A stretch of 64,000 nt of DNA from a bacterium (GTDB lineage: Bacteria > Babelota > Babeliae > Babelales > RVW-14), in the NCBI GenBank assembly GCA_016699045.1, contig CP064957.1, forward strand, positions 682,001-746,000, in the 5' to 3' direction. Every line of letters begins with the position of its first letter. The first letter of the stretch is position 1. The translations under genes were made by a program, and so were the position numbers. Under the pieces are notes generated by a model. The model did no database searches. It was not told the DNA's origin and saw only the letters and a list, made by a program, of their open reading frames with translations. Shown here one piece after another: positions 28,101 through 36,389 of this stretch.

Positions 28101-30134
28101 CTGCCCATGGCACGTATTTCTAAAGATAAGCCCACTGATTATTGGGTGAGTATTTTTGGCGGTACCATCATGCTCGGGCAAGGAAAAATTGGTGATAATC
28201 TTTTTATGGCTTGGCAAGACCGAGACCTTCTGGAAAACATTACTAAAATAGGCTTTCAACCCGCTGACCATGACCAAAAATTTAGCAATATCGAAATTGC
28301 ACCAGCTGTTACTATTGGTATCGGCAATGAACCAATTACCACCGAACAACAATTTAATCGCAAACCATACCAAGGCTCCATGACACTCTACAGACCTTTT
28401 CGCTACGATTTTATACAAACAGGTCGCTGGGTAACCATGAAAGACATGGTCAGTGGCAAAGCATTTAATGTGTTAAGCACACCCCAGCAACAAGGTGAAT
28501 ATGTTTTTTTAATTGATATCAACCCGGTCGGCGCACCTACCGTACAAATTATGAGACAACCAAAAGAAGCTCCTGCAAAAATAGCACTCCAACAACAAGC
28601 AATACTCAAAGAAATAGAAGCTAATAAAGCAGCAAAAATAGCAGAAGCATCCGCAAGCGTTGTCAACGCGAGTAGTCAAATTGCGCTACAAGTTGCTGGT
28701 TCTCTTGCCTTTTCAATTGATCCTTTTTCGATGATTGGTGCAGCCGCAAGTGCTGGGGCTGGAATCGGACTTGCAACAACAGCTGCTGGTATAAAAGCTG
28801 CTGGTCAAATTAAAGTTGCAGATGCAACCGCCGAAGCACAAAAAATGCGCCTTGATGCACAATATGGTTTTAGAAGCCAAAATAGTTACGCATACATCGA
28901 ACAACCGAAAAAAGACCTTGGTACTACATCGTCAATCCCCACCGAAGCACAAGATAGCACAGCAACAGTTGCACAACGATTGCAAGAAAGCAAAAAATTT
29001 GTCTTTTCAAATCAAAGCCATTACCCAGTATTATTAAAAATTTATATTGATATTCTTCGCAATATCATTCATCCATCAGTTATTGCAGATCCAACCGTGA
29101 AGAAAACTATTTTAAATGATCTTGCAAGTATCATTAAATATTACCCCGGAAATCCAGAGCAACTCATGGTTATTCTTGATGTACTGGTACGCGCTTATTC
29201 AAATCTTTACCTTACAGACGCAAAAAATAAAGATGATATTGCTGCAAAAGATTCTTGGTATTTTACTATTTCTGATATCGGAAAAACCTTTTTTAATGCC
29301 TCACTACAAGACCCTGATTTTGCTTTCACCATACCTTCTTTTTATGGCGAATACCTATGGCTGCCATGGGCCCTCAAAACCCCAAATATTGGTTGGCTTA
29401 TTTTTGAAGTACGCGGCAGCAATGACGTATTTGTATGTTTTTCGCAAGAAGCCGTTAACGTGCGTAACACCGAAACAGAGCTTTATGAAACGGTTATTGG
29501 CGGCTGGGATAATAACAAAAATGTTATCCGCATCCAAAGCCTAGGCCGTTCAGCAGCTGAAGTAGACATTACCAGCAAAGCTCACCGTGCTTCACAATTG
29601 TCTCAAGGCCAATTTAAAGCTTATTGGATTGGCATTAACGATGGTATGATTAGTTTGGGCTTTGGTGACGAAATTGGTAAAAATATTATTATACAGTGGC
29701 AAGACCCTTACCCTTGGAAAACTATTAAATTTATTGGCATTGGCTCATGGGATGTACCACTTGAATTTAGAAATATTTACACCGCCGAAGGACTCGAAGC
29801 CCTCAATACAATGCAAGGTAAAACACCACCAATTCCTCAGCAAGGTGGCGCTTTAACACAAGAACAAACGGACGCTTTTGCCAGCCACACAGCAACACAA
29901 GTTGCACAGCAAAAAGCATATGCCACACAAAGTACTGTTCAAACAAAACAAGCTTATACCGATACGGCTCAAAAAGCCTACCAACAAGCAGAATACGAAC
30001 AAACAGGATACCTGGCTCCCAAACCTCAACCTGGCATAATGGGCATGATTCAACAAGCTAATATACCAAGCGCCTACCCTTCGCAACCAATCCCTCAACA
30101 AAGCTTTCCGCAAGCACAACAACCTATTCGTTAA
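25200..30134 (+). CDS. Giant exported tectonin/FAMeT multidomain protein, copy 2
   Basis: A 1644-residue paralog of the preceding gene, collinear over nearly its whole length. A hydrophobic N terminus (residues 9-20, then Cys residues) serves as export signal. Tectonin-like repeats lie at about 70-330 (DIACGGDNPLIFGLSADG, NFSVGADGTIWCLDD). A Lys/Glu/Gln coiled segment is at about 400-443. The DIGCFFTL/WSLYAVEG domain follows. Three FAMeT-like domains come next, the last with IGGWDNNKNVIRIQ and AYWIGINDGMISLG. A Gly/Ala hydrophobic stretch (AAASAGAGIGLATTAAGIKAAG) and a Gln-rich tail complete it. The spacer and tail diverge most. The pair looks like an old tandem duplication under selection in the folded domains. 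No enzymatic motif is recognised. Confidence 0.75.
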   Translation: MLKQKNYNFFLLIFLIIELCNCQNIAANTAITPDSTTSSKATDAIKDTLATILAPDEPQQTISSNLFVPLPSSNLQAIDIACGGDNPLIFGLSADGKLLKLSKDWNSWTDISPTNVLKNFSVGADGTIWCLDDTNNYWYQESGQTTWQQIKTTPNKTAKSIPAQLSVGNKNEIWARDTSNNLWRKKNPVTQETTWQKIPEQGVHIACGGDGKVLLVTKNQVIRTFNRFKKIWEDIIRPATFNMGNPKKIFVKDTFNTIFLDYENRAWKLVPGASGKRKSDWIAIQSTNNFNDIAIGYDGTIVAIDGQKNLLVYKPTPSDIAMLAIAQGPELRGTQMARIIAGPNVDFMRVWTHADSYYDQDAQASPPNNFVELLVGSLGTGPVKIALSAEMQDSLIDIEETKIEKETKKAKQATSEAGKKIQATQQLKEKKETQKKKDQQVKNFNAQDKRQDIGCFFTLTTANDDKANNVINFGDTVTIWSLYAVEGNTKKAGPLGKEWKWWVNDSHYLLKPDQCDLRVSLLNHPHAQDGWQTFKIISPYNQTGPIHSRDTVILQSMAPQTQERNLWVNQFSWANPDTKNLTSFELAVATKDASHWPDDFYGQQDLGGAQYFSIQAINSAADIPDTGISSNTKNPQQTARDIFMFLQGNQFWYDKKLATTSVSKSLVKSELTAGFGVVSQINNNTAYPLKTNRFGTLMQTAKLVNQKYELLEPLILEGFAKEPPITGFGPSKMITLDKMFSKGIAWIDTPLAIPGKAMISFLAQATDRGGIEVIFNTEENTEALWQIIIGGLNNTTSQILFNGKLIAEATDSHIMPGRFVPYWVSINNGLMLVGAGTPGSGIIMSAYIPNAAAVTYVGLSSHDGPVDYAEVQVGTALHAIAEKETYTKVEHDITLTADDKKITFIDVPVRISNEASIAFTAHAKYSVAVVLENKKGDRYKVIIGAEHNRFLQIERNGTVVYQLLTDLLPMARISKDKPTDYWVSIFGGTIMLGQGKIGDNLFMAWQDRDLLENITKIGFQPADHDQKFSNIEIAPAVTIGIGNEPITTEQQFNRKPYQGSMTLYRPFRYDFIQTGRWVTMKDMVSGKAFNVLSTPQQQGEYVFLIDINPVGAPTVQIMRQPKEAPAKIALQQQAILKEIEANKAAKIAEASASVVNASSQIALQVAGSLAFSIDPFSMIGAAASAGAGIGLATTAAGIKAAGQIKVADATAEAQKMRLDAQYGFRSQNSYAYIEQPKKDLGTTSSIPTEAQDSTATVAQRLQESKKFVFSNQSHYPVLLKIYIDILRNIIHPSVIADPTVKKTILNDLASIIKYYPGNPEQLMVILDVLVRAYSNLYLTDAKNKDDIAAKDSWYFTISDIGKTFFNASLQDPDFAFTIPSFYGEYLWLPWALKTPNIGWLIFEVRGSNDVFVCFSQEAVNVRNTETELYETVIGGWDNNKNVIRIQSLGRSAAEVDITSKAHRASQLSQGQFKAYWIGINDGMISLGFGDEIGKNIIIQWQDPYPWKTIKFIGIGSWDVPLEFRNIYTAEGLEALNTMQGKTPPIPQQGGALTQEQTDAFASHTATQVAQQKAYATQSTVQTKQAYTDTAQKAYQQAEYEQTGYLAPKPQPGIMGMIQQANIPSAYPSQPIPQQSFPQAQQPIR

Positions 30135-30140
30135 ACTGAA

Positions 30141-30185
30141 GTTATTAAAAAAGGCCCCGAAAGATTCGGAGCCTTTTTTAATAAC
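30141..30185. terminator. Bidirectional terminator between convergent genes
   Basis: The arms 30141-30161 and 30165-30185 are reverse complements with one mismatch around an AGA loop. A6/T6 runs sit symmetrically in the stem, so it can stop both the exported-protein transcript and the convergent gyrB transcript. Confidence 0.85.
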
Positions 30186-30205
30186 AGAAATGTAAAAATA
30201 TATTT

Positions 30206-32629
30206 TTAAACGTCTAAATTTCTTACAAAATGTGCATGCTTCTCAATATATGATCGACGATCTTCAACTTCATCGCCCATCAACGAAGAGAACCATTGAT
30301 CTGCTTTCAACGCATCTTCAATGTTTACCTTCAAGAACATGCGGCGCTCAGGATCCATGGTCGTTTCCCACAATTGCTCAGGATTCATTTCCCCAAGACC
30401 TTTATAGCGTTGAATGGTCATTAACGACTTGCCGGCAGCAATAATCGCGTCACACAAAGCAAGTGCACCGATACCAAAGCTATCGCCACCTTTACCGCTT
30501 ACGGACAATGACCACTGGCTATCTTCAAGCATTTTTACTGGCTTAAAGAGTTCTAACAACTTAGAAACTTCATTTGATTTAAAGAAAGCAAAAGAAACAT
30601 CCCAGGTCTTTTTGCCTTGCTTAAAACTCAATACTCTGCGTGTTCGAATATCACCTTCACCCGCTTCAGTTTCAACCAACATTTCAACGGTATAATCTTT
30701 GAAATATTCAGCAATTTTTGGTGTTAATTCTTCAGGAGTATATTTGCCCGGCTCCCACTTGAGTGCATCAAGGCAAGCAACAAGCTCATGACAATTTTTG
30801 CGAGATACTTCAACTTGATGTCCAACTTTAGTAACTTCATTTTCATAAGCAAGAATATTTTTAAGCAACAAAACCCACTCAGCATGCTCAAGTTTTTTAC
30901 CAGCTTGCTCAAGTAAAGCATGTGATCCTGCCCAATCGAATAAAAATTGCGTCAGTTCAGAATCATCTTGCAGATAGCGTTCAGACTTACCAACCTTTGC
31001 TTTATACAAAGGTGGCTGCGCAACATATAAATATCCTTTTTCAATAATTGGTAACATATATCTGAAAAAGAACGTCAGAAGTAAAATACGAATATGCGAA
31101 CCGTCAACGTCAGCATCGGTCATGATAACAATTTTATGATAACGCACTTTTTCGCTATCAAACTCATCATTACCAACACCTGCACCAATGGCCGTAATTA
31201 AATCTTTAATACCATCATTGCCCAAAACGCGGTCAAGGCGGGTTTTTTCAACGTTCAGTAATTTACCACGAATTGGCAACACTGCTTGCACAAAACGATT
31301 TCGCGCTTGCTTGGCAGAACCACCTGCAGAATCCCCTTCTACAATGTACAGTTCGCATTTACTTGCTTCGCGCTCAGAGCAGTCTGCAAGTTTACCCGGC
31401 AATACTGATCCCTCAAGAACCGTTTTACGCCGCGTTAAATCACGCGCACGCTTTGCCGCGGTACGTGCTTGTTGTGCCAAAACTGCTTTTTGTAAAATTG
31501 CTTTAGCAATACCAGGATTTTCTTCAAACAATGTATCTAAAAAGGAGTAAATCCATGAATCTACTAGGCCTTTAATTTCACTGTTGCCAAGTTTCGTTTT
31601 AGTTTGACCTTCAAATTGGGGCTCTGGTACTTTCATACTAATAACGCATACCAAGCCTTCACGGACGTCATCACTCGAAAGAGATTCCTCTTTGAGCATG
31701 TTGTATTTTTGAGCATAACGATTGCAAACTTTAGTTAATGCAGAACGAAAACCTGTTTCATGGCTACCGCCATCAACGGTGTGAATGTTATTTACAAAAC
31801 TAAAAATTTGCGAGCTGTAGCCATCGTTATATTGAAACGCAAGATCCAAAATATAAACGCCATCGTCTTTAGAAAATTCGATAACGTGATCAAGGAGTGG
31901 AATTTTTTTTGAGTTTACATGCTCAACAAACGTTACAATACCACCTTCAAAGAAAAATACTTCTTCTTCGCCACTGCGTTCATCTTTAAAATCAATATGA
32001 AGTCCTTTATTAAGAAATGCATATTGTTTTAAACGAACAGACAATGTTTCAAAATTAAAATCGGTTGTTTCAAAAATAGTATCATCAGCCCAAAAACGGA
32101 CATAGGTACCTTGTTGGTCAGTCTTACCAATATCTTTAAGCGGCGCGTCTGGCACACCAATTCTATAAATTTGGAAATATTCTCTGTTGTCCCTAAAAAT
32201 CCGTAATTCAAGTTTTTTTGAAAGCGCGTTAACAACAGAAATACCAACCCCATGCAAGCCACCTGAATAACGATACGCTTCTTTTTCAAATTTACCACCA
32301 GCATGCAATTTGGTCATAACAACTTCAGCGGCAGATATTTTTTCAGTTGGATGTTCAGCAACAGGAATCCCCCGACCATTATCTTGCACTGAGCAAGAAC
32401 CATCAGCATGGACAATAACATTAATTGTGGTACAATAGCCGGCTAATGCTTCGTCAACAGAGTTATCAACAACTTCATACACCAAATGATGAAGACCGTC
32501 AGCATGCGTTGAGCCAATGTACATAGCTGGGCGCTTTCTGACGGCAGTTAAGCCTTCGAGCACCTTAATAGAACTTGCACCATATTCGGGAACACTACCG
32601 CCCTTAGCTTTGACTTTTTCTTCTTCCAT
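30206..32629 (-). CDS. gyrB: DNA gyrase subunit B
   Basis: An 807-residue ATPase subunit of DNA gyrase, which introduces negative supercoils together with GyrA. The GHKL ATP site is visible (EVVDNSVDEALAG, DNGRGIPV, GGLHGVGISVVNALS). The transducer domain and the TOPRIM domain (ELYIVEGDSAGGSAKQ, MTDADVDGSHIRILLLTF) follow. The C-terminal part carries the roughly 165-residue insertion typical of Gram-negative GyrB (about residues 555-735) before the conserved QRYKGLGEMNPEQLWETTMDP. The ATG is preceded by GGAGTTATCCC. It is transcribed alone on the minus strand and closed by the bidirectional terminator. Confidence 0.98.
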   Translation of the reverse strand: MEEEKVKAKGGSVPEYGASSIKVLEGLTAVRKRPAMYIGSTHADGLHHLVYEVVDNSVDEALAGYCTTINVIVHADGSCSVQDNGRGIPVAEHPTEKISAAEVVMTKLHAGGKFEKEAYRYSGGLHGVGISVVNALSKKLELRIFRDNREYFQIYRIGVPDAPLKDIGKTDQQGTYVRFWADDTIFETTDFNFETLSVRLKQYAFLNKGLHIDFKDERSGEEEVFFFEGGIVTFVEHVNSKKIPLLDHVIEFSKDDGVYILDLAFQYNDGYSSQIFSFVNNIHTVDGGSHETGFRSALTKVCNRYAQKYNMLKEESLSSDDVREGLVCVISMKVPEPQFEGQTKTKLGNSEIKGLVDSWIYSFLDTLFEENPGIAKAILQKAVLAQQARTAAKRARDLTRRKTVLEGSVLPGKLADCSEREASKCELYIVEGDSAGGSAKQARNRFVQAVLPIRGKLLNVEKTRLDRVLGNDGIKDLITAIGAGVGNDEFDSEKVRYHKIVIMTDADVDGSHIRILLLTFFFRYMLPIIEKGYLYVAQPPLYKAKVGKSERYLQDDSELTQFLFDWAGSHALLEQAGKKLEHAEWVLLLKNILAYENEVTKVGHQVEVSRKNCHELVACLDALKWEPGKYTPEELTPKIAEYFKDYTVEMLVETEAGEGDIRTRRVLSFKQGKKTWDVSFAFFKSNEVSKLLELFKPVKMLEDSQWSLSVSGKGGDSFGIGALALCDAIIAAGKSLMTIQRYKGLGEMNPEQLWETTMDPERRMFLKVNIEDALKADQWFSSLMGDEVEDRRSYIEKHAHFVRNLDV

Positions 32630-32792
32630 GGGATAACTCCAAAATCTGTAGTCGAGGACCTAAAAAACCATACATTCAAAAAGAAGCTTTAATTTTGAAA
32701 GAATTTTTTTGTATTATTTACACGTGGGACCTAGTATAGCACCATTAAGGTCATGTATCAAAATTTGTAAAGAAAAAGATGCGTTAAGTACT

Positions 32793-33269
32793 ATGCAAAA
32801 AGAAAAAAAGACATTTTTTATGCAAGAAGCCCTCAAGCAAGCTAAAAAAGCTTTAGCGCTTGAAGAAGTGCCTATTGGCGCCGTCATTGTAGGCTCCGAT
32901 AATAAAATTATAGCCCGAGCGTATAATAAAATTGAAACAATGCAATCGCAAACCGCTCATGCTGAAATTTTAGCCATTCAAAAGGCTTATAAAAAGGTTA
33001 ATAATTGGAGGTTGAACGGATGCTGGATCTATGTTACCCTTGAGCCTTGTTTAATGTGCCTAGGCCTCATTAAACTCAGTAGATTACAGGGAATAGTGTT
33101 TGGAGGCAAATCAACACTATTCGGTATAGGCATTAATGAAATAGCAGATCAAGCACCATTTTATATGCAAGATTTAAAAATTGAGGGTGGAGTAGAAAAT
33201 GAAGAAAGTCTTTCCCTCTTAAAATCGTTTTTCAAAAAAGTTAGGAAAAAAGAGAAAGGGCAGCCGTGA
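32793..33269 (+). CDS. tadA: tRNA(adenine-34) deaminase TadA-like
   Basis: About 158 residues if the ATG at 32793 is used; an upstream ATG at 32709 would add an unlikely 28-residue leader, and 32820 is a further alternative. The CDA-fold zinc/catalytic motifs are HAEILAI (the His ligand plus proton-shuttling Glu) and LEPCLMCLG (PCxxC). TadA converts A34 to inosine in tRNA-Arg(ACG). The EEVPIGAVIV and NWRLNGCWIYVTLEPC contexts are typical of TadA rather than cytidine deaminase. The stop overlaps the GTG start of the dksA-like gene (GTGA). Confidence 0.9.
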   Translation: MQKEKKTFFMQEALKQAKKALALEEVPIGAVIVGSDNKIIARAYNKIETMQSQTAHAEILAIQKAYKKVNNWRLNGCWIYVTLEPCLMCLGLIKLSRLQGIVFGGKSTLFGIGINEIADQAPFYMQDLKIEGGVENEESLSLLKSFFKKVRKKEKGQP

Positions 33270-33610
33270 AACAACGAACAGACGCGCTACACAGAATCAA
33301 GGATAGACTTCTACAAAGAAAAGTAGAAATGACTTCGCTTCTTTCTTCATCAACAAACGAAAAATTTGCCGATGACCAAATTCAGGATAGTGGCGACGAG
33401 GCTCTTTCTCTTACCATGGAAAACCTGAAAAACTCACTCGAGCAAAACGAAATTGATGAACTACGCTTAATAGACAATGCATTAACTCGAATTGAGCGCG
33501 GAGAATATGGCTCATGTATTGACTGCGAAGAACACATATCAGAAAGACGTTTAGAAAATTTTCCTTATGCCGCTCGATGCATTGTTTGCCAAGAAGACCT
33601 TGAAGGATAA
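33266..33610 (+). CDS. DksA/TraR-type C4 zinc-finger protein
   Basis: A 114-residue protein starting at GTG 33266, four bases before the end of tadA. The N-terminal half is a coiled-coil helix pair with acidic residues (DSGDEALSLTMENL). The C-terminal half has YGSCIDCEEHISERRLENFPYAARCIVCQ, a Cys4 zinc finger characteristic of the DksA/TraR family. These proteins enter the secondary channel of RNA polymerase and modulate initiation, often with ppGpp. At this length it could be a short DksA or the TraR/YbiI type, so I leave the symbol blank. Confidence 0.85.
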   Translation: MKQRTDALHRIKDRLLQRKVEMTSLLSSSTNEKFADDQIQDSGDEALSLTMENLKNSLEQNEIDELRLIDNALTRIERGEYGSCIDCEEHISERRLENFPYAARCIVCQEDLEG

Positions 33611-33661
33611 TTTTTTCAGGATAGAATACAGTAGGAATTGCCTAGTAAAACCTGCAGAAAT

Positions 33662-33736
33662 GCCGATGTAGCTCAGTGGTAGAGCAACTGATTCGTAATC
33701 AGTAGGCCGTCGGTTCAACTCCGATCATCGGCTCCA
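33662..33736 (+). tRNA. tRNA-Thr (CGT)
   Basis: Acceptor GCCGATG/CATCGGC, anticodon stem CTGAT/ATCAG with loop TCGTA giving anticodon CGT, T-arm GTCGG-TTCAACT-CCGAT, and encoded CCA at 33734-33736. It reads ACG. Confidence 0.95.
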
Positions 33737-33791
33737 GTCTTTTCTAGTTGAAACTCTTCTTTGTTGTTTTTTTAAGGATTTTGTCATTTTT

Positions 33792-33817
33792 GCTCATTTT
33801 TGACAAAATGAGCTTTT
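33792..33817 (+). terminator. Intrinsic terminator after tRNA-Thr
   Basis: GCTCATTTT and AAAATGAGC form a perfect 9-bp stem around TGAC, followed by TTTT. Confidence 0.75.
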
Positions 33818-33829
33818 ATGACTACTCTA

Positions 33830-33860
33830 TTGTATTAATTGGTACGATTTTAGTTATAAT
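33830..33860 (+). promoter_or_regulatory. Probable rpsI promoter
   Basis: A consensus -10 TATAAT (33855-33860) has TTGTAT (33830-33835) 19 bases upstream. It lies between the tRNA-Thr terminator and the rpsI start at 33892. The spacing is slightly long. Confidence 0.45.
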
Positions 33861-33891
33861 TTTAGTCCTTTTAGCCTAGGTTTATGGATTT

Positions 33892-34302
33892 ATGAAAGAC
33901 GCTCAAAAAAGCAAAACAAGCTCTACACTTCATGGTGTTGGACGAAGAAAAGCAGCTGTAGCACGTGTTTGGCTGAGTAAAGGCAGCGGAACAATTACGG
34001 TTAACGGTCAAAATCATGAAGAATACTTTGATACGCTTATTAATCGTAACGCACTCTTGGTTCCTTTCAAGGTTACCAATCAAAAAAGCTTTGATGCAAA
34101 AGTTAGCGTTAATGGTGGTGGTTTAAGAGGTCAGGCAGATGCTATTTGTCTTGGCATTGCACGAGCACTCCTTGAATCTGATGAAGCGTTGAGACTTACT
34201 CTTCGTAAAAATGATTTACTTACCGTTGATTCTCGCGTTAAAGAACGTAAAAAATACGGTCAACGTGGCGCTCGTAGAAAGTTCCAATTCGTAAAAAGAT
34301 AA
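33892..34302 (+). CDS. rpsI: 30S ribosomal protein S9
   Basis: A 136-residue S9. The N-terminal GVGRRKAAVARVWL, the middle VNGGGLRGQADAICLGIARAL, and the basic tail KYGQRGARRKFQFVKR, whose C-terminal Lys-Arg reaches the P-site tRNA, are all present. In most bacteria rplM (L13) precedes rpsI. Here the upstream neighbour is tRNA-Thr, so the usual rplM-rpsI operon is split. The gene has its own probable promoter. Confidence 0.97.
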   Translation: MKDAQKSKTSSTLHGVGRRKAAVARVWLSKGSGTITVNGQNHEEYFDTLINRNALLVPFKVTNQKSFDAKVSVNGGGLRGQADAICLGIARALLESDEALRLTLRKNDLLTVDSRVKERKKYGQRGARRKFQFVKR

Positions 34303-34420
34303 TCTTTCTAGCCTTACCATTCGTTTACTGCTAAGGTACATCTTGTTAGAGTCTGACACTTGGGCAGCATCATACAAGGTAATAAGAAATGTTATTTTTA
34401 ATGCAATTGGCTAAAATATA

Positions 34421-36308
34421 ATGTGTGGCATAGTTTCGTATGTCGGCCATAGATTGTGTCGGCAATTTATTCTTGATGGTCTAACACGCCTTGAATACAG
34501 AGGGTACGACTCTGCTGGTATCATCTGTATTGACAACAAGCATAAGCATTTTAACTATCAAAAAGAAGCTGGTGGCGTCGCTTTACTCAAGAAATTAGTT
34601 AAAACAACTAAAGTTGATGGTTTTATTGGTATGGGGCACACCCGATGGGCAACACATGGTGTTGTTGATCGAGTAAATGCACACCCTCATTTCAATTGCC
34701 ATAAAAGCGTTGCTATCGTTCACAATGGCATTGTTGAAGGTTACGATAAAATTCGTGAAGAACTTATTAAAGAAGGTCACGAATTTTATTCGGGAACAGA
34801 CACGGAAGTTATTGCGCACTTATTTAGCTCTCTTGACTCAACACAAAGATGTTGTGCCTGCCGCTATGGCGCTCACTACTCGGCTTCATGGAGCCTTTGC
34901 GCTCGTTATCATGATGGAAGCATATCCGGACCAACTTTTATTAATCAGAAGGCGCTCTCCGCTTGTTATCGGTATCGGAGAAAACGAAATGTTTGCCGCC
35001 TCTGATTATATGGCTTTTTCAGATCAAACTAAAACAGCCATGTTTTTACCAGACAACAGCTTTGCAGTAGTAAAAAAAGATTCGGTAGCATTATACGATT
35101 TTACCGGCAATCAAATCGTAGCAGAAACACAAACCATTGATCAAACATTTAGCCCTACCGACAAGCAAGGCTTTGAGCATTATATGCTTAAAGAAATTTA
35201 CGAACAAAAACGAGCAATCAACCGCACGGTCTCTTTCTTTAAAATTATTGGCAACAATCATGGAGCCTCTTCTTTTTCTATTAAAGACGAGTATAGCGAT
35301 GGTATTTGGCGCCAACTTGGGCTTACCACTTCTCATGTGAAAGAATTAAAATCGCTCAATTTAATTGCTGCCGGCACTTCCTGGCACGCGGCGCGTATCG
35401 CTCAATTCTTTTTCGAAATTATTTGTAAAATTCCAACACGCGTTTCGCTGGCATCAGAATTTCATCATATGCCATTTTTCCCTGACTCAAATAGCGTGTA
35501 CATTTTAATTTCGCAATCAGGAGAGACGGCCGACACACTCCAAGCATTGCGCTTAATTACTGCTGCAAATTTGCAAACAATAGCGCTAACCAATGTTGCC
35601 TCAAGTACTATTGTTCGCGAAGCCGACGGATTTATGCCAATGCAGGCAGGCCCAGAAATATCGGTGGCTTCAACTAAAGCTTTTTCCACACAAGTTGCTT
35701 CTCTTTACTGGCTGGCAAACCGCATAGCACTTGAACGCGGCATTATCAGTCAACAAGAAATGCATGAAACAGAAGAAGACCTTCTGATTACTGCTGAAAT
35801 TTTGGAAACCGTTATAGAAACATACAAATTAAGTATTTCGCAAGAACTTGGGAAAAAGTACAGTCAGTACAACAGGTTTATTTTTCTTGGACGCCACATC
35901 AGTTATCCTTTTGCATTGGAAGCTTCGCTCAAGCTTAAAGAAATTTCTTATATATTTTCACAATGCTATCCTGCCGGCGAACTTAAACATGGCCCAATAG
36001 CACTGATTGATGATCAAACACCGGTTGTCATATTTTCAGTACTTGATGAAACAATTTACTGGAAAATTTTAAGCAATGCTCAAGAAGTCAAAGCTCGTCA
36101 CGGCCATCTGATTGTCTTTGCATTTGAAGGACAAAAAGAACTCATTAATCTTGCGGATACGGCATTTATCATTCCACAAGTTAAGCCTCTCCTTGGTCCT
36201 CTTGCCATGACAGGCATTATGCAATATTTTGTTTACGAAATTACACGAGCACTTGACCGACCCATTGACAAGCCGAGAAACCTGGCAAAATCAGTTACCG
36301 TTGAGTAA
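34421..36308 (+). CDS. glmS: Glucosamine-6-phosphate synthase, interrupted by one frameshift
   Basis: The reading frame from ATG 34421 gives the N-terminal glutaminase domain with the catalytic Cys2 (MCGIVSYVGH), EYRGYDSAG, HTRWATHG and GTDTEVIAHL. It is lost near 34823-34830. The next frame continues with LLTQHKDVVPAAMALTTRLHGAFALV through the two SIS isomerase domains (AGTSWHAAR, SQSGETADT, STKAFSTQ, GELKHGPIAL) to the typical end KPRNLAKSVTVE at 36308. Removing one T from TTT at 34823-34825 would rejoin a protein of about 628 residues, near the normal 600-610. GlmS makes glucosamine-6-phosphate for peptidoglycan and LPS and is normally essential, so an assembly indel is the first suspicion. 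Confidence 0.88.
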
Positions 36309-36389
36309 ATGATTTGTCAGAAAATCGCAACTAAGCGATTATTCTAGAAACGTTAATTACTGCATACTACTATCAAAAAAGGACTTGTC

